Shown here piece by piece: positions 8,854 to 16,846 of a stretch of 62,951 nt of DNA. The translations under genes and the position numbers were made by a program. Location: NCBI GenBank assembly GCA_020848905.1, contig JADLHG010000050.1:1-62951 (forward strand), written 5' to 3'. Position 1 is the stretch's first letter. Each line of letters opens with the position of its first letter. The notes under the pieces were generated by a model. It ran no database searches. It was not told the origin of the DNA and saw only the letters and a list, made by a program, of their open reading frames with translations. Source of the DNA: Deltaproteobacteria bacterium. Its GTDB lineage: Bacteria > Myxococcota_A > Polyangia > GCA-2747355 > JADLHG01.

Positions 8854-10458
8854 GTGAGGAGCTCGCAACCAGGAAGAAGGACCACGGCGGCGCTGCTGCT
8901 CGTCGCCCTCGTCGTCGCGGGGTGCAAGGAGAGCCCGCAAGGCGGCCGGGGCGTGGATCTGGGCAGCGCCCTGGACGCGAGCCGCGACGCTGCCGCGGCG
9001 GGCGACGCGCTGCGCGACGCGAGCGGGAGCGCCGACGCGGGGGGTGACGGGGCCGGCAGCGTCGACGCACGACGCGATGGGAAGCCGAGCGCCGACGCGC
9101 GGCGTGACGCAGGCGCAGCCCGCGACGGCAGGCCCGCTCCCGACCGCGGAACCGCCGACCGGGGCATGGCCGACGGTCTGTCGCCGGTGACCGGGAAAAC
9201 CTACTATGTGGCGCCCGGCGGCACCGACACGAACCCCGGCACCCAGGCGCTGCCCTTCAAGACGCTTCAGAAGGGGGGCAGCGCGCTGGCGGCCGGAGAC
9301 CGTCTCGTCGTCCGCGGAGGCCTCTACGCCGAGACGGTCACTTTCTCCCGCTCCGGCAGCGCGGCCCAGCCCATTCAGATCGTCGCCTTTTCCGGCGAGA
9401 CGCCGGTCGTCGAGGGGGCCAAGGGCCGCCCGACGACCTGGGGCTGCCTCGTCACGGTCTCCGGCGCGTACGTGCAGCTCTCGGGCCTCGAGGTGCGCAA
9501 CTCCGACTGGATGGGGCTCTGCCTCGAAGGCTCACACGGCCTCGCCCGAGCGATGAACGTGCACGACAATCAGGAGCAAGGGATCTTCGTCAGCGGCAGC
9601 AACAGCCTGGTCGAGTCCTGCCACGTCTGGCAGAACGCGGCCCGCAACAGGCCAGGCTCGACGCCCTACGCGGGTGGCGGCTGGGCCTGCGCCCTCTGCG
9701 CGGCTCGCAACCTCGTCAGCGGGGTGACGCTGCGGGGTAACCGTTCCCACGACAACTGGGGCGAAGGCATCTCCACCTTCGAGTCCACGGGCACCGTCAT
9801 CGAGGACAACATCGTCTACAACAACCACTCGAACATCTACGTCTCGGACGCCGTGAACGCCCTCGTCCAGCGCAACCTCGTCTATCACACGGGGAGCCCC
9901 GTCGTAACCAACGGGTCGCACGCCGGCATCATGATGGGCGACGAGAAGAACACCGCGACCTACCCGGGCTCGCAGGGCATCACGATCGTCAACAACCTCG
10001 TCCTCGGCTGTGCGCGAAACGTCTTCTGGTGGCAAGGATTCCAGCACGGCATGAAGAACGTGCTCATCGCCCACAACACCCTCGTGAACAGCAGCTCCGA
10101 GGCCGGAATCGTGCTCAACAGCGGCCCCCACCAGAACGTGCGCGTCGAAAACAACCTCGTGCTGCAAGAGGGCGGGCTGCCCGTGGGCGCCTTCGACACC
10201 TTCACCGGTCTGAGCTTCTCGAGCAACCTCTGGTCGAAGGCTCCGCCCTCCGGCGCCGCGCGCGCGGGCGACGTCGTCGGAGATCCGAAGCTCGCCCGCA
10301 CCGGCCCCACCACGGCGGGGCAGCTTCTCCCGGACTACTTCAAGGTCCAGTCGAGCTCGCCGGGCATCAACAAGGGCAAGGTCCTGAGCGAGGTCCAGGA
10401 AGACTTCTTCCGCAAGGCACGAGGCACCTCACCCGACCTCGGCGCCCACGAGCTGTAG
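8854..10458 (+). CDS. Surface lipoprotein with right-handed beta-helix domain
   Basis: A 534-residue lipoprotein starting at GTG 8854 behind GAGGAGAA. The lipobox is VVAGC. About 90 residues of Asp/Ala/Arg/Gly linker follow, of the DASRDAAAAGDALRDA type, shared with three other lipoproteins in the window. The remainder is a parallel beta-helix: TYYVAPGGTDTNPGTQALPF is the DUF1565 / PL-family entry motif, followed by repeated rungs with Asn ladders (EDNIVYNNHSNIYVSDA, IVNNLVLG, VENNLVL). Such domains bind or cleave polysaccharide. No lyase catalytic triad can be assigned by eye. The same frame is open further upstream but overlaps the MFS gene and is rejected. Confidence 0.85.
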   Translation: MRSSQPGRRTTAALLLVALVVAGCKESPQGGRGVDLGSALDASRDAAAAGDALRDASGSADAGGDGAGSVDARRDGKPSADARRDAGAARDGRPAPDRGTADRGMADGLSPVTGKTYYVAPGGTDTNPGTQALPFKTLQKGGSALAAGDRLVVRGGLYAETVTFSRSGSAAQPIQIVAFSGETPVVEGAKGRPTTWGCLVTVSGAYVQLSGLEVRNSDWMGLCLEGSHGLARAMNVHDNQEQGIFVSGSNSLVESCHVWQNAARNRPGSTPYAGGGWACALCAARNLVSGVTLRGNRSHDNWGEGISTFESTGTVIEDNIVYNNHSNIYVSDAVNALVQRNLVYHTGSPVVTNGSHAGIMMGDEKNTATYPGSQGITIVNNLVLGCARNVFWWQGFQHGMKNVLIAHNTLVNSSSEAGIVLNSGPHQNVRVENNLVLQEGGLPVGAFDTFTGLSFSSNLWSKAPPSGAARAGDVVGDPKLARTGPTTAGQLLPDYFKVQSSSPGINKGKVLSEVQEDFFRKARGTSPDLGAHEL

Positions 10459-10500
10459 GGGCCCGGGCCCGGCAGGAACCGCTCGTCTTGACGGGCGCCT

Positions 10501-10875
10501 TCAGCCCCTGCGCGAGGAGTCAGCGTCCTCGACCAGCCGCTTGAGCAGGCTCCGGTGACAATGTTTCTCGTCGGCGCAGAAGCAGAGCAGCGTCACGACC
10601 TCGCCCGTCTGGTGGCGCGCGGCTAGGTTCTGGATGAGGGTGCGCGGCACCGCCTGCTTCATCTCGACGAGGTACCGCTGGCGGAACGCCGACCAGTCGA
10701 GAGCCCCCTCCTTGGCGTACTCCCGATGGAGCTCTCGGCTCGGACCGAGCTCCTTCGTCCACTCGTCCCACGTCTCGTCACCCTTTCTCACGCCGCGCGG
10801 GCGATAGCGCGTCACGAGTAACCGAAGGCCGTCGTCGGCTTCGGTAGGGTCGTTCCATCGTCTCGTCTTGACCAT
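10501..10875 (-). CDS. DUF488 family protein
   Basis: A 124-residue protein of the DUF488 (YeaO-like) family. Family hallmarks visible are RYRPRGVRKGDETWDEW, ELGPSRELHREY, the aromatic W-FRQRY segment, and the C-terminal Cys/His motif LLCFCADEKHCHR. The molecular function is not established. It is the last of three minus-strand genes, 54 bases after the DUF6448 gene, so it is probably cotranscribed with the RIC repair gene and may respond to the same stress. It is convergent with the beta-helix lipoprotein gene. Confidence 0.85.
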   Translation of the reverse strand: MVKTRRWNDPTEADDGLRLLVTRYRPRGVRKGDETWDEWTKELGPSRELHREYAKEGALDWSAFRQRYLVEMKQAVPRTLIQNLAARHQTGEVVTLLCFCADEKHCHRSLLKRLVEDADSSRRG

Positions 10876-10929
10876 CGCTCGACTCCCCGCCGCCCGGTCC
10901 CGCGCAACAGCCTCGTCGCGCCCGGGCCG

Positions 10930-11595
10930 TCAGTGTGCGTGCTCGCCGGCCCGTTGGTCGTGGCCGTGCGACGGAGGGTGCGCGACCTTCTCCCGGGAGC
11001 CGCCGTGCCCCTCCGCTGCCGCCAGGATCCCTTCGACCCAGTGCGCGAGCGGGACGTACGCGGCCACGTAGGCGCGTCCCGCGGCGACGTCGCCCTGCCG
11101 AAAGCGCCTGGCCTTGCTCGCAGACGCGAATCGTCTGGCGAGTCCCTCCTTCACGGCCCGCACCAGCGTCTCCTCCAGCTTCGCCCGCGACCCCTCGGCC
11201 AATGCCCGGTCGGTCGCCGCGATGATCGGCTCGGGGTCGGTGTCCTTCAGACCGGTGTACGGGGCGCCCTCCCCCGCACGGTGGAGACGCACGACCGTCT
11301 CGAAGAAGTGGCGGTCGGCGAGCGCCTTCGCCGCGGGTCCGAGCGCGCGAACGGTCAGCGCCTCCTGGAACGCGCGCCGGACCGCGGGCTCGTCCTCGGC
11401 GCGGACCCAGTGCAGGACCAGGCGCGGATCGCGGCGCTCGAGGGCCGTCCGGGCCGCCGTCACCACCGGCCCCTTTGTCGTGTCGCAGTGCGCTTCCGCA
11501 AGGCCCGGTGCGCCCAGTCCGGCCAGAACCGACGCGGCCACGAGGAGCTTCCTTCCTGCCGCAGCCCTCTTCATCGTCGCGAGCTTCGGATCCAT
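10930..11595 (-). CDS. DUF6448-like exported protein with His-rich tail
   Basis: A 221-residue protein. A signal peptide (MDPKLATMKRAAAGRK, then hydrophobic Leu/Ala/Val) ends GLAEA just before H-C-D-T. The mature part has HCDTTKGPVV, LVLHWVRAEDEPAVRRAF and DRHFFETVVRLHRAGEG, which I recognise from the DUF6448 family. The C-terminus HGHDQRAGEHAH is His-rich, hinting at metal binding. Start 11595 is preferred for its GGAGG site 11 bases upstream. 11613, whose ATG overlaps the upstream stop as TGATG, and 11574 are alternatives. It follows the RIC gene directly and probably works in the same nitrosative or metal-stress response. Confidence 0.78.
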   Translation of the reverse strand: MDPKLATMKRAAAGRKLLVAASVLAGLGAPGLAEAHCDTTKGPVVTAARTALERRDPRLVLHWVRAEDEPAVRRAFQEALTVRALGPAAKALADRHFFETVVRLHRAGEGAPYTGLKDTDPEPIIAATDRALAEGSRAKLEETLVRAVKEGLARRFASASKARRFRQGDVAAGRAYVAAYVPLAHWVEGILAAAEGHGGSREKVAHPPSHGHDQRAGEHAH

Positions 11596-11612
11596 GGATT
11601 TCTTCGCCTCCA

Positions 11613-12290
11613 TCACGCTGCCGAGGTGAACCGTGGTTTCAGGACGTGGTTCTCGAGGTGCACGTGGGTGAAGACGTCCCCCTCGAGCTGCTCGAGCTCG
11701 GAGAAGAGCGTCCGATAGCTGTTGCAGGCCCAAGCCGGCACGCTGAAGTCGTCGGTGGCGGCACGCGTGCGCTCGAGGAGCTTGGCCACGGCGAGGTGCT
11801 CTTCCGTCATGGAGTCGAACTCCTCGGACAGCGCCACCCGATCCGGCTCCGACGCCGTCAGCGCCGGGAAGAGCCGCAGCTCCTCGGCGTCCAGGTGCGG
11901 CAGGAGCGCCTCGTTGAGCTCCTCGACGACGACAGCCAGATCGCGGAGCTTCGGGTTGTGCTCGCCGTGCACGCGGCCCACCTTGGTCGCGAGGGCCAGC
12001 ACGAAGGGGAGCGCCTTGCGGAGGTACTCGTGGTGCTCGCCGACGATGTGCTCGAGCAGGTGCGGCGTCGGCAGGTCGCGCAGGTCGGCGGGCGGCTCCC
12101 CGCGTCGCGACGCGATGGCCTGGGAGAGCTCCGCCAGGAGCGCGTCCAGCGCGAGGCCCTTCTCGCGCGCGGCGGTCTCGATGCTCAGATGTCCGCGGCA
12201 GCAGAAGTCGATGCGGTGGCGTTGAAAGACCTGAGCGCACTCGGAGTGATCGAGCACGGTGTCGGCGATGGTCCGTTCTGGATTGAGCAT
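11613..12290 (-). CDS. ric: Iron-sulfur cluster repair di-iron protein (RIC/ScdA/YtfE)
   Basis: A 225-residue RIC protein, which repairs Fe-S clusters damaged by nitric oxide or oxidants in the cytoplasm. The N-terminal ScdA_N domain contains the family Cys pair (FCCRG, C30-C31) after VLDHSECAQVFQRHRID. The rest is a hemerythrin-like four-helix domain with di-iron ligands: H in HIVGEHHEYL, VGRVHGEHN, LPHLDAEELRLFP, MTEEHLAVAKLL and VFTHVHLENHVLKP. ATG 12290 has a GGAGAAC site. It leads a three-gene minus-strand set (RIC, DUF6448, DUF488), with a sigma-54-type promoter upstream and a divergent sigma-54 activator. Confidence 0.93.
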   Translation of the reverse strand: MLNPERTIADTVLDHSECAQVFQRHRIDFCCRGHLSIETAAREKGLALDALLAELSQAIASRRGEPPADLRDLPTPHLLEHIVGEHHEYLRKALPFVLALATKVGRVHGEHNPKLRDLAVVVEELNEALLPHLDAEELRLFPALTASEPDRVALSEEFDSMTEEHLAVAKLLERTRAATDDFSVPAWACNSYRTLFSELEQLEGDVFTHVHLENHVLKPRFTSAA

Positions 12291-12315
12291 GCAGTTCTCC
12301 TTGCCACGTGCACTT

Positions 12316-12331
12316 AGCAGGGATCGGGCCA
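12316..12331 (-). promoter_or_regulatory. Putative sigma-54 promoter of the RIC operon
   Basis: Read on the minus strand, TGGCCCGATCCCTGCT has the invariant GG and GC exactly 10 bases apart (TGGC -24, TGCT -12), about 25 bases upstream of the RIC start. It lies between the RIC gene and a divergent sigma-54 enhancer-binding protein, which supports it. The -12 element departs from TTGCA in its first base. Confidence 0.6.
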
Positions 12332-12397
12332 CCTCCCGGCGGTGCCCTCGGAGGGCCATGATCGCCGGCCTTTCCCGGGGCGGGACCTCGCCCCAGC

Positions 12398-12426
12398 TGG
12401 ACGCGTTCCGTGATACGTTCCATAAT
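12398..12426 (+). promoter_or_regulatory. Putative sigma-70 promoter of the sigma-54 activator gene
   Basis: TGGACG (12398-12403), a 17-base spacer, and CATAAT (12421-12426) give a good vegetative-type promoter. The predicted start of transcription falls at about 12433-12434, the ATG itself, and no ribosome site is present, so the mRNA may be leaderless. The spacer carries CGTTCC twice, 12 bases apart (12404-12409, 12416-12421), a possible autoregulatory site. Confidence 0.5.
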
Positions 12427-12433
12427 GTAACCC

Positions 12434-13426
12434 ATGGAACACAGAGCGGGAGAGTTCTGCAACCTCTGCGGGCTGGTGCCGGTCGCCCCCCGGCTGAAGG
12501 GGGCGACCCACGTCGTCGCGAAGAGCGCCGCGATGCAGGGGCTGCTCAAGCGCGCCGCGCGATTCGCCGCCAGCGACGCGCCGGTGGCCGTGCTGGGCGA
12601 GACGGGCACGGGCAAGGAGGTGGTCGCGCGGATCCTCCACGCCAACTCGCCCCGAGCCAAGGAGCCGTTCGTGGCGGTGAACGTCACGGCCCTCCCCGCC
12701 GAGCTCCTCGAGTCCGAGCTCTTCGGCCACGCGAAGGGGGCCTTCACGGGCGCCGCCTCCGCGCGCCCCGGCCTCTTCGAAGCGGCCCACCGAGGCACGC
12801 TCTTCCTCGACGAGATCGGCGAGATGCCGCCGCCGCTGCAAGCCAAGCTCCTGCGCGCCCTGCAACACGGCGAGCTCCGGCGCGTCGGGGAGAACGTGGC
12901 CTTTGAGGTGGACGTGCGCGTGGTCTGCGCGACGCATCGCGACCTCCCCCGCCGGGTGCGCGAGGGCCTTTTTCGCGAGGACCTCTACTACCGCCTGAAG
13001 GTGCTGACCCTCGAGGTGCCGACGCTGCGCGAGCGGGCGGAGGACATCCTGCCCCTGGCACGTCACTTCCTCGCCGAGGAGCGGACGGCGAGCCAGGGCT
13101 TCTCCTCGGCGGCCGAGAGACGGCTGCGGCGCTACGGGTGGCCGGGCAACGTCCGGGAGCTCGAGAACGTGGTGAAGCACGGGGCGGCGCTGGCGACCGG
13201 CCCCACCGTGGGGGAGGAGGACCTGCCCGGCGAGCTCCTCGACCCGGCCCCGAAGGCGCCACGCGCGAAATCGCCGCCGGAAGGGGAGCCGCTGAAGACG
13301 CTGGCCGAGGTGGAGCGCGAACACATCCTCCGCGTCCTCGACGGGTGCGGGGGCTCCCCATCGCAGGCGGCGCGGGTCCTCGACATCGCGCGAAACACCC
13401 TGTGGCGAAAGCTGCGGACCGTCTGA
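12434..13426 (+). CDS. Sigma-54-dependent transcriptional activator without sensor domain
   Basis: A 330-residue enhancer-binding protein. The AAA+ domain has Walker A GETGTGKE (55-62), the sigma-54 contact loop GAFTGA (102-107), Walker B GTLFLDEIGE (121-130) and an arginine-finger region LRERAEDILPL. The C-terminus is a Fis-type helix-turn-helix (SPSQAARVLDIARNTLWRKL). The usual GAF, PAS or receiver domain is missing. Only about 25 residues precede the AAA+ core, and they carry a CNLC pair that could bind a metal or act as a redox switch. It is divergent from the RIC operon and probably activates its sigma-54 promoter, a role like NorR's. Confidence 0.92.
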   Translation: MEHRAGEFCNLCGLVPVAPRLKGATHVVAKSAAMQGLLKRAARFAASDAPVAVLGETGTGKEVVARILHANSPRAKEPFVAVNVTALPAELLESELFGHAKGAFTGAASARPGLFEAAHRGTLFLDEIGEMPPPLQAKLLRALQHGELRRVGENVAFEVDVRVVCATHRDLPRRVREGLFREDLYYRLKVLTLEVPTLRERAEDILPLARHFLAEERTASQGFSSAAERRLRRYGWPGNVRELENVVKHGAALATGPTVGEEDLPGELLDPAPKAPRAKSPPEGEPLKTLAEVEREHILRVLDGCGGSPSQAARVLDIARNTLWRKLRTV

Positions 13427-13442
13427 GGGGTCGGCGCGAACC

Positions 13443-15356
13443 TCAGGGCGGCGCGGCGCGGAGGCGCCGCCTGGCCGCGTCGAAGAAGGTGTAGGGGTCC
13501 ACGACCTCCGCCCCACGTGCCGCGAGGGCCTTCGCCAGGGCCACGAGCCGCGTGGGCTCCACGAGCACGGTGCGCAGGGCGATGAGTCCGTGCGACGGCC
13601 GCTGTGCCAGCAGGCGCTCGGCCAGCACCTCCGCCGAGGTCTCGTCGCGGAGGCCGTAGGCCATCGCCTGACCCGAGCCACTGTCTCGAAGCTCGGCGAC
13701 GAAAGGCACACCCCGCGCCTGCGTGAGCGTTCTTCCGTCGTCGAAGCCGTCGTGGGCCACCACGCCCCCCGGCGAGCACCGCGCGAACGCGTCTCGCACC
13801 TTCGCGGAGAGGCTTCCCGCCCATCCGTTGAGCGCCCAGCCCGTGTGCTCGTAGCCGAGTCGCTCGTAGTAGGTCGTGCACTGCTCCACCCACCGCTCGA
13901 GGCCCGCGTCGTCGAGAAACCCCGGGTTCAGGTATCCCGCCCCCGTGTCCGCGCCCACGAAGTAGTCGTTCGGCGTCGCCGTGTCGAAGAAGTGCGCGAA
14001 CAGGGGGGGCACGCGCTCGGCGAGGTTCGGATTGAAACCCCACGACAGAGGTATCCGGCCCCGCGCGGGGTCGTCCCAGAGATGGCGACCGTGAAACCAG
14101 ATCCACGCGGCGGAATCGTAGTCCCCGAGGTGGAGATGCACGTACACCTTCTGCGGGTCGTAGGGAGGGCGGGCGAGCGGCGGGCGATTCGGTGCCTTGC
14201 GCCGGAGCGGAAAGTGCCGGAAGACGGACGCGTTCGACATGCCCGCGGGATGGATCGCGTCGGCGTCCTTCGCGAAGTAGAAGCGCGAGATCTCGCGCGC
14301 GAAGGACCACTCGAGGTCCCAGGCCTCGCGGGCCCCGTACGGCCGCGCGTACTTGAAGGCCCAGTTCGGAAACCCCACCACGGTGCCGATGCGGCCCTTG
14401 GGGAGGCGCGCCTGCCCGTACGACAGGATCTCACGGAGCAGCGCCAGGTCCTGCCCGGGGGGCTGGGACGGATCGTCGTTCGGCGCCCCGTCCTCGACGG
14501 GCAGGAGGTCGAACATCAACGCGCGCCGCGCCACCAGATCGTCGCGACTCAGGATCTGGTTGTTGTAGACGTGAAACGACTCGGGCTGGCCGAAGCGCGT
14601 GGGAGCGTTCCGCGCCTGACGCTCGGGGTCCTTGAGGAAGTATCCGTCGAGCGTGTAGCCGAAGACGGTCGAGTCCACGCGCCCCGGCTTGAGGTACGTG
14701 TCGATGAGCCAGCGGTAGACCTGTCCCTTGGTCGTCAGAGAGCGGAAATCTCGACGGACGGGCACCTTGGCACGGAGCGCCCGCTGATACAGGCTGTCGG
14801 GCGCCTCGGAGTACCGCACCGGGATCAGGCTCTCCACACCGGCCGCGGTGAACGCCGCGTTCAGAGTGGCCGGAGTCGCCTCGTGCCAGACGGCCAGGCC
14901 CTTGACCTCGGTCGTGAGCTGACGCGCCCAGCCCAGCAGCACCTCCAGGCTCTTGACTCGCACGACCTCGCGCACGAGCGACTTCTCCGAGAGACGGCGC
15001 AACCAGTACTCGTCGTAGGAAGAGTAACCATCGTCGTACCAGAAGTTCTCGTGTCGCGGATCCTTGGGCACGAGGACATAGAGCCGGGGGGTGGAGCGAT
15101 TGAGCAAGCCTTGCAGCGCGGCCACGAAGACCTGCGCGTCGTAGTAGGAAGCGGGATCGCCCTGCGCGGCCTCCGCGAGGTTGTAGACGACGAGCGGCCG
15201 GGCGAAGAGCGGAGCGAGCTCGTTCGGGCCAGCGCAACCGCCCTGCGGCGAGCAAGCCGCGGCTCCGCGCCGGTTCTCGTCGGGAACCTTTCCGCAGGAT
15301 GCAAGGGCCAGGGTCAGAAGGACGAATGGGCAGATCGCAAGACGCCGTCTCGGCAT
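13443..15356 (-). CDS. GxGYxYP-family lipoprotein (putative glycoside hydrolase)
   Basis: A 637-residue lipoprotein with the signal MPRRRLAICPFVLLTLALASC and lipobox LASC. It matches the GxGYxYP family of putative glycoside hydrolases: an N-terminal domain with VYNLAEAAQGDPASYYDAQ and LQGLLNRSTPRLYV, the family's opening motif, and near residue 490 GADTGAGYLNP, the signature itself. Long Trp- and Tyr-rich stretches fit carbohydrate binding. Enzymatic activity of the family is predicted, not shown here. It is convergent with the sigma-54 activator gene (16-base gap), with no operon partner. Confidence 0.85.
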   Translation of the reverse strand: MPRRRLAICPFVLLTLALASCGKVPDENRRGAAACSPQGGCAGPNELAPLFARPLVVYNLAEAAQGDPASYYDAQVFVAALQGLLNRSTPRLYVLVPKDPRHENFWYDDGYSSYDEYWLRRLSEKSLVREVVRVKSLEVLLGWARQLTTEVKGLAVWHEATPATLNAAFTAAGVESLIPVRYSEAPDSLYQRALRAKVPVRRDFRSLTTKGQVYRWLIDTYLKPGRVDSTVFGYTLDGYFLKDPERQARNAPTRFGQPESFHVYNNQILSRDDLVARRALMFDLLPVEDGAPNDDPSQPPGQDLALLREILSYGQARLPKGRIGTVVGFPNWAFKYARPYGAREAWDLEWSFAREISRFYFAKDADAIHPAGMSNASVFRHFPLRRKAPNRPPLARPPYDPQKVYVHLHLGDYDSAAWIWFHGRHLWDDPARGRIPLSWGFNPNLAERVPPLFAHFFDTATPNDYFVGADTGAGYLNPGFLDDAGLERWVEQCTTYYERLGYEHTGWALNGWAGSLSAKVRDAFARCSPGGVVAHDGFDDGRTLTQARGVPFVAELRDSGSGQAMAYGLRDETSAEVLAERLLAQRPSHGLIALRTVLVEPTRLVALAKALAARGAEVVDPYTFFDAARRRLRAAPP

Positions 15357-15545
15357 GCGCCCGCGCGGAGCAAGGAGCGGGCCGCGCGCGCCGAAGACCG
15401 AAGCCGTCGAAATTCCAACGGTCGATGGCCGCGCGTCGGCGAGCGACCTCTTCGAAGACCGGTCAGTGGCTGCTCCGTCTCGCAGGCCTCCTCGATGCGA
15501 GCGCCGCCTGGCCCCCCGCCGCCACGTCGTGCCAGACTGCGAGGC

Positions 15546-16499
15546 ATGACTTCCCGGCTGGAGCTCGCGCTAGGTGTGCTGAACGGCGCGGTGGGCGACT
15601 ACCTGGCCCGCACGCGCAATGGGCTCGCCACGGAGATGACTCTCGTGCATCAGGGGCGACCGGTCCCCGCTGCCGCAGCCGCCCTGGCCCGCGCCTACCC
15701 GCAGGCCTCGCGACGCGCGGTCCTGCTGGTTCATGGGCTGATGTGCACCGAGGATGTGTGGCGCCTCCCGGACGGGAGCGACTACGGGTCCCTGCTCGAG
15801 AGGGACTTCGGCTGGACGCCGCTCTACCTGCGTTTCAACTCCGGCCTGCCGATCCCCGACAACGGCGTGGCGCTGGCGCGGCTGCTCGAGGCGCTCCCCG
15901 ACGTCTACCCCGGCCCGCTCGAAGAGCTGGTGTTCGTCGGGTTCAGCCTCGGTGGCCTGGTCGTGCGCAGCGCCTGCCACGAGGCCTCCCTGGCCGGCTC
16001 GCCCTGGCTGAAACGGGTGCGTCGGGCCTTCTATGTCGGCACGCCCCACCGCGGCGCGGCGCTCGAACGCCTGGGGCGGGCCGCTGCCGGCCTGCTTCGC
16101 GTGATACCGGACCCCTACGCGCGCCTCGTCGCCGAGCTCGGCGACCTGCGCAGCGAGGGGATCAAGGACCTCGGCGACGCCGATCTGCGACACGAGGACC
16201 GTGCCCGCCGCCGGGACGGAATCACCCTGCGCGACCCGCAACATCCCGTGCCGCTGCTTCCGGGTATCGCGCACCACCTCGTGGCGGGATCGGTCGCGCG
16301 AGACCCGCGGCTGTCCTTGCTGTTCGGCGACGCGGTGGTCGCACTCTCCAGCGCGACGGACGGAAGCCTCCGGGCGGCGAGCCCCCTGCCCGCCGATCGC
16401 GTCCATGTGATCCCGGAGGCGACGCACCTCCAGCTCGCGCACGACCTCCGGGTCTACGACCGGCTCCGCGCGTGGTGCGCGGAGGGGCCCGATTCGTGA
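15546..16499 (+). CDS. Alpha/beta hydrolase (lipase/PGAP1-like)
   Basis: A 317-residue cytoplasmic protein with an alpha/beta-hydrolase core. The oxyanion-region strand is AVLLVHGLMCTEDVW, the nucleophile elbow is GFSLGGL, and the following YVGTPHRG is the lipase/PGAP1-type motif. The acidic residue is probably in the region near VVALSSATDGS, and the His is in PEATHLQLAHD. The substrate is unknown, probably an ester or a lipid. There is no signal peptide. The stop overlaps the GTG of the next small gene (GTGA), so the two are coupled. Confidence 0.85.
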   Translation: MTSRLELALGVLNGAVGDYLARTRNGLATEMTLVHQGRPVPAAAAALARAYPQASRRAVLLVHGLMCTEDVWRLPDGSDYGSLLERDFGWTPLYLRFNSGLPIPDNGVALARLLEALPDVYPGPLEELVFVGFSLGGLVVRSACHEASLAGSPWLKRVRRAFYVGTPHRGAALERLGRAAAGLLRVIPDPYARLVAELGDLRSEGIKDLGDADLRHEDRARRRDGITLRDPQHPVPLLPGIAHHLVAGSVARDPRLSLLFGDAVVALSSATDGSLRAASPLPADRVHVIPEATHLQLAHDLRVYDRLRAWCAEGPDS

Positions 16500-16846
16500 C
16501 CGAGGAAACCCTCCAGCGCCTGCGGGGACTGCAACGGCTCGTCGAGGACGGCGTCGAACACGGCTGTGCCGCCCTCGAACGGGTGCACCGCGAGACGGCA
16601 GCTCGCTCGTTCCGGGTCACCGAGACCCTGCCCCCCATCGCCGCTCCCTCGCGCACAGTCCACGCGATCCACGATCTCGTCGTGGGCGGCGTCTACGGAA
16701 CCGTGCGACGATTCAACCGACTCCTCGGACGAAGCGCGGCCATCGCGCTGGAACTCGTCCCACGCAGCGAAACTCCCACCGTGAATCAGCCTGGCGCACC
16801 GGACCTCGCGCCTCCGTCGGTCAGGTGCAGATCCACGCCGAGGTAG
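16496..16846 (+). CDS. Small helical protein coupled to the hydrolase
   Basis: A 116-residue protein from GTG 16496, overlapping the hydrolase stop. The first 80 residues read as amphipathic helices (TEETLQRLRGLQRLVEDGVEHG, then AIHDLVVGGVYGTVRRFNRL), and the last 25 are Pro-rich. I recognise no family. The coupling suggests a partner or regulator of the hydrolase. Its 3' end overlaps the convergent lipoprotein gene by 26 bases. Confidence 0.62.
   Translation: MTEETLQRLRGLQRLVEDGVEHGCAALERVHRETAARSFRVTETLPPIAAPSRTVHAIHDLVVGGVYGTVRRFNRLLGRSAAIALELVPRSETPTVNQPGAPDLAPPSVRCRSTPR

Noticed and set aside
10459-10500. GGGCCCGGGCCC as a terminator between convergent genes
   Set aside because: Self-complementary by composition only; no loop or T-run.
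10930-12846. Single 638-residue minus-strand frame
   Set aside because: It runs through the RIC gene in another frame and the divergent activator. Only the tail from 11595 is a gene.
13590-16499. 969-residue plus-strand frame upstream of the alpha/beta hydrolase
   Set aside because: Its first two-thirds are antisense to the GxGYxYP lipoprotein and have no protein-like pattern. Only the part from ATG 15546 is real.
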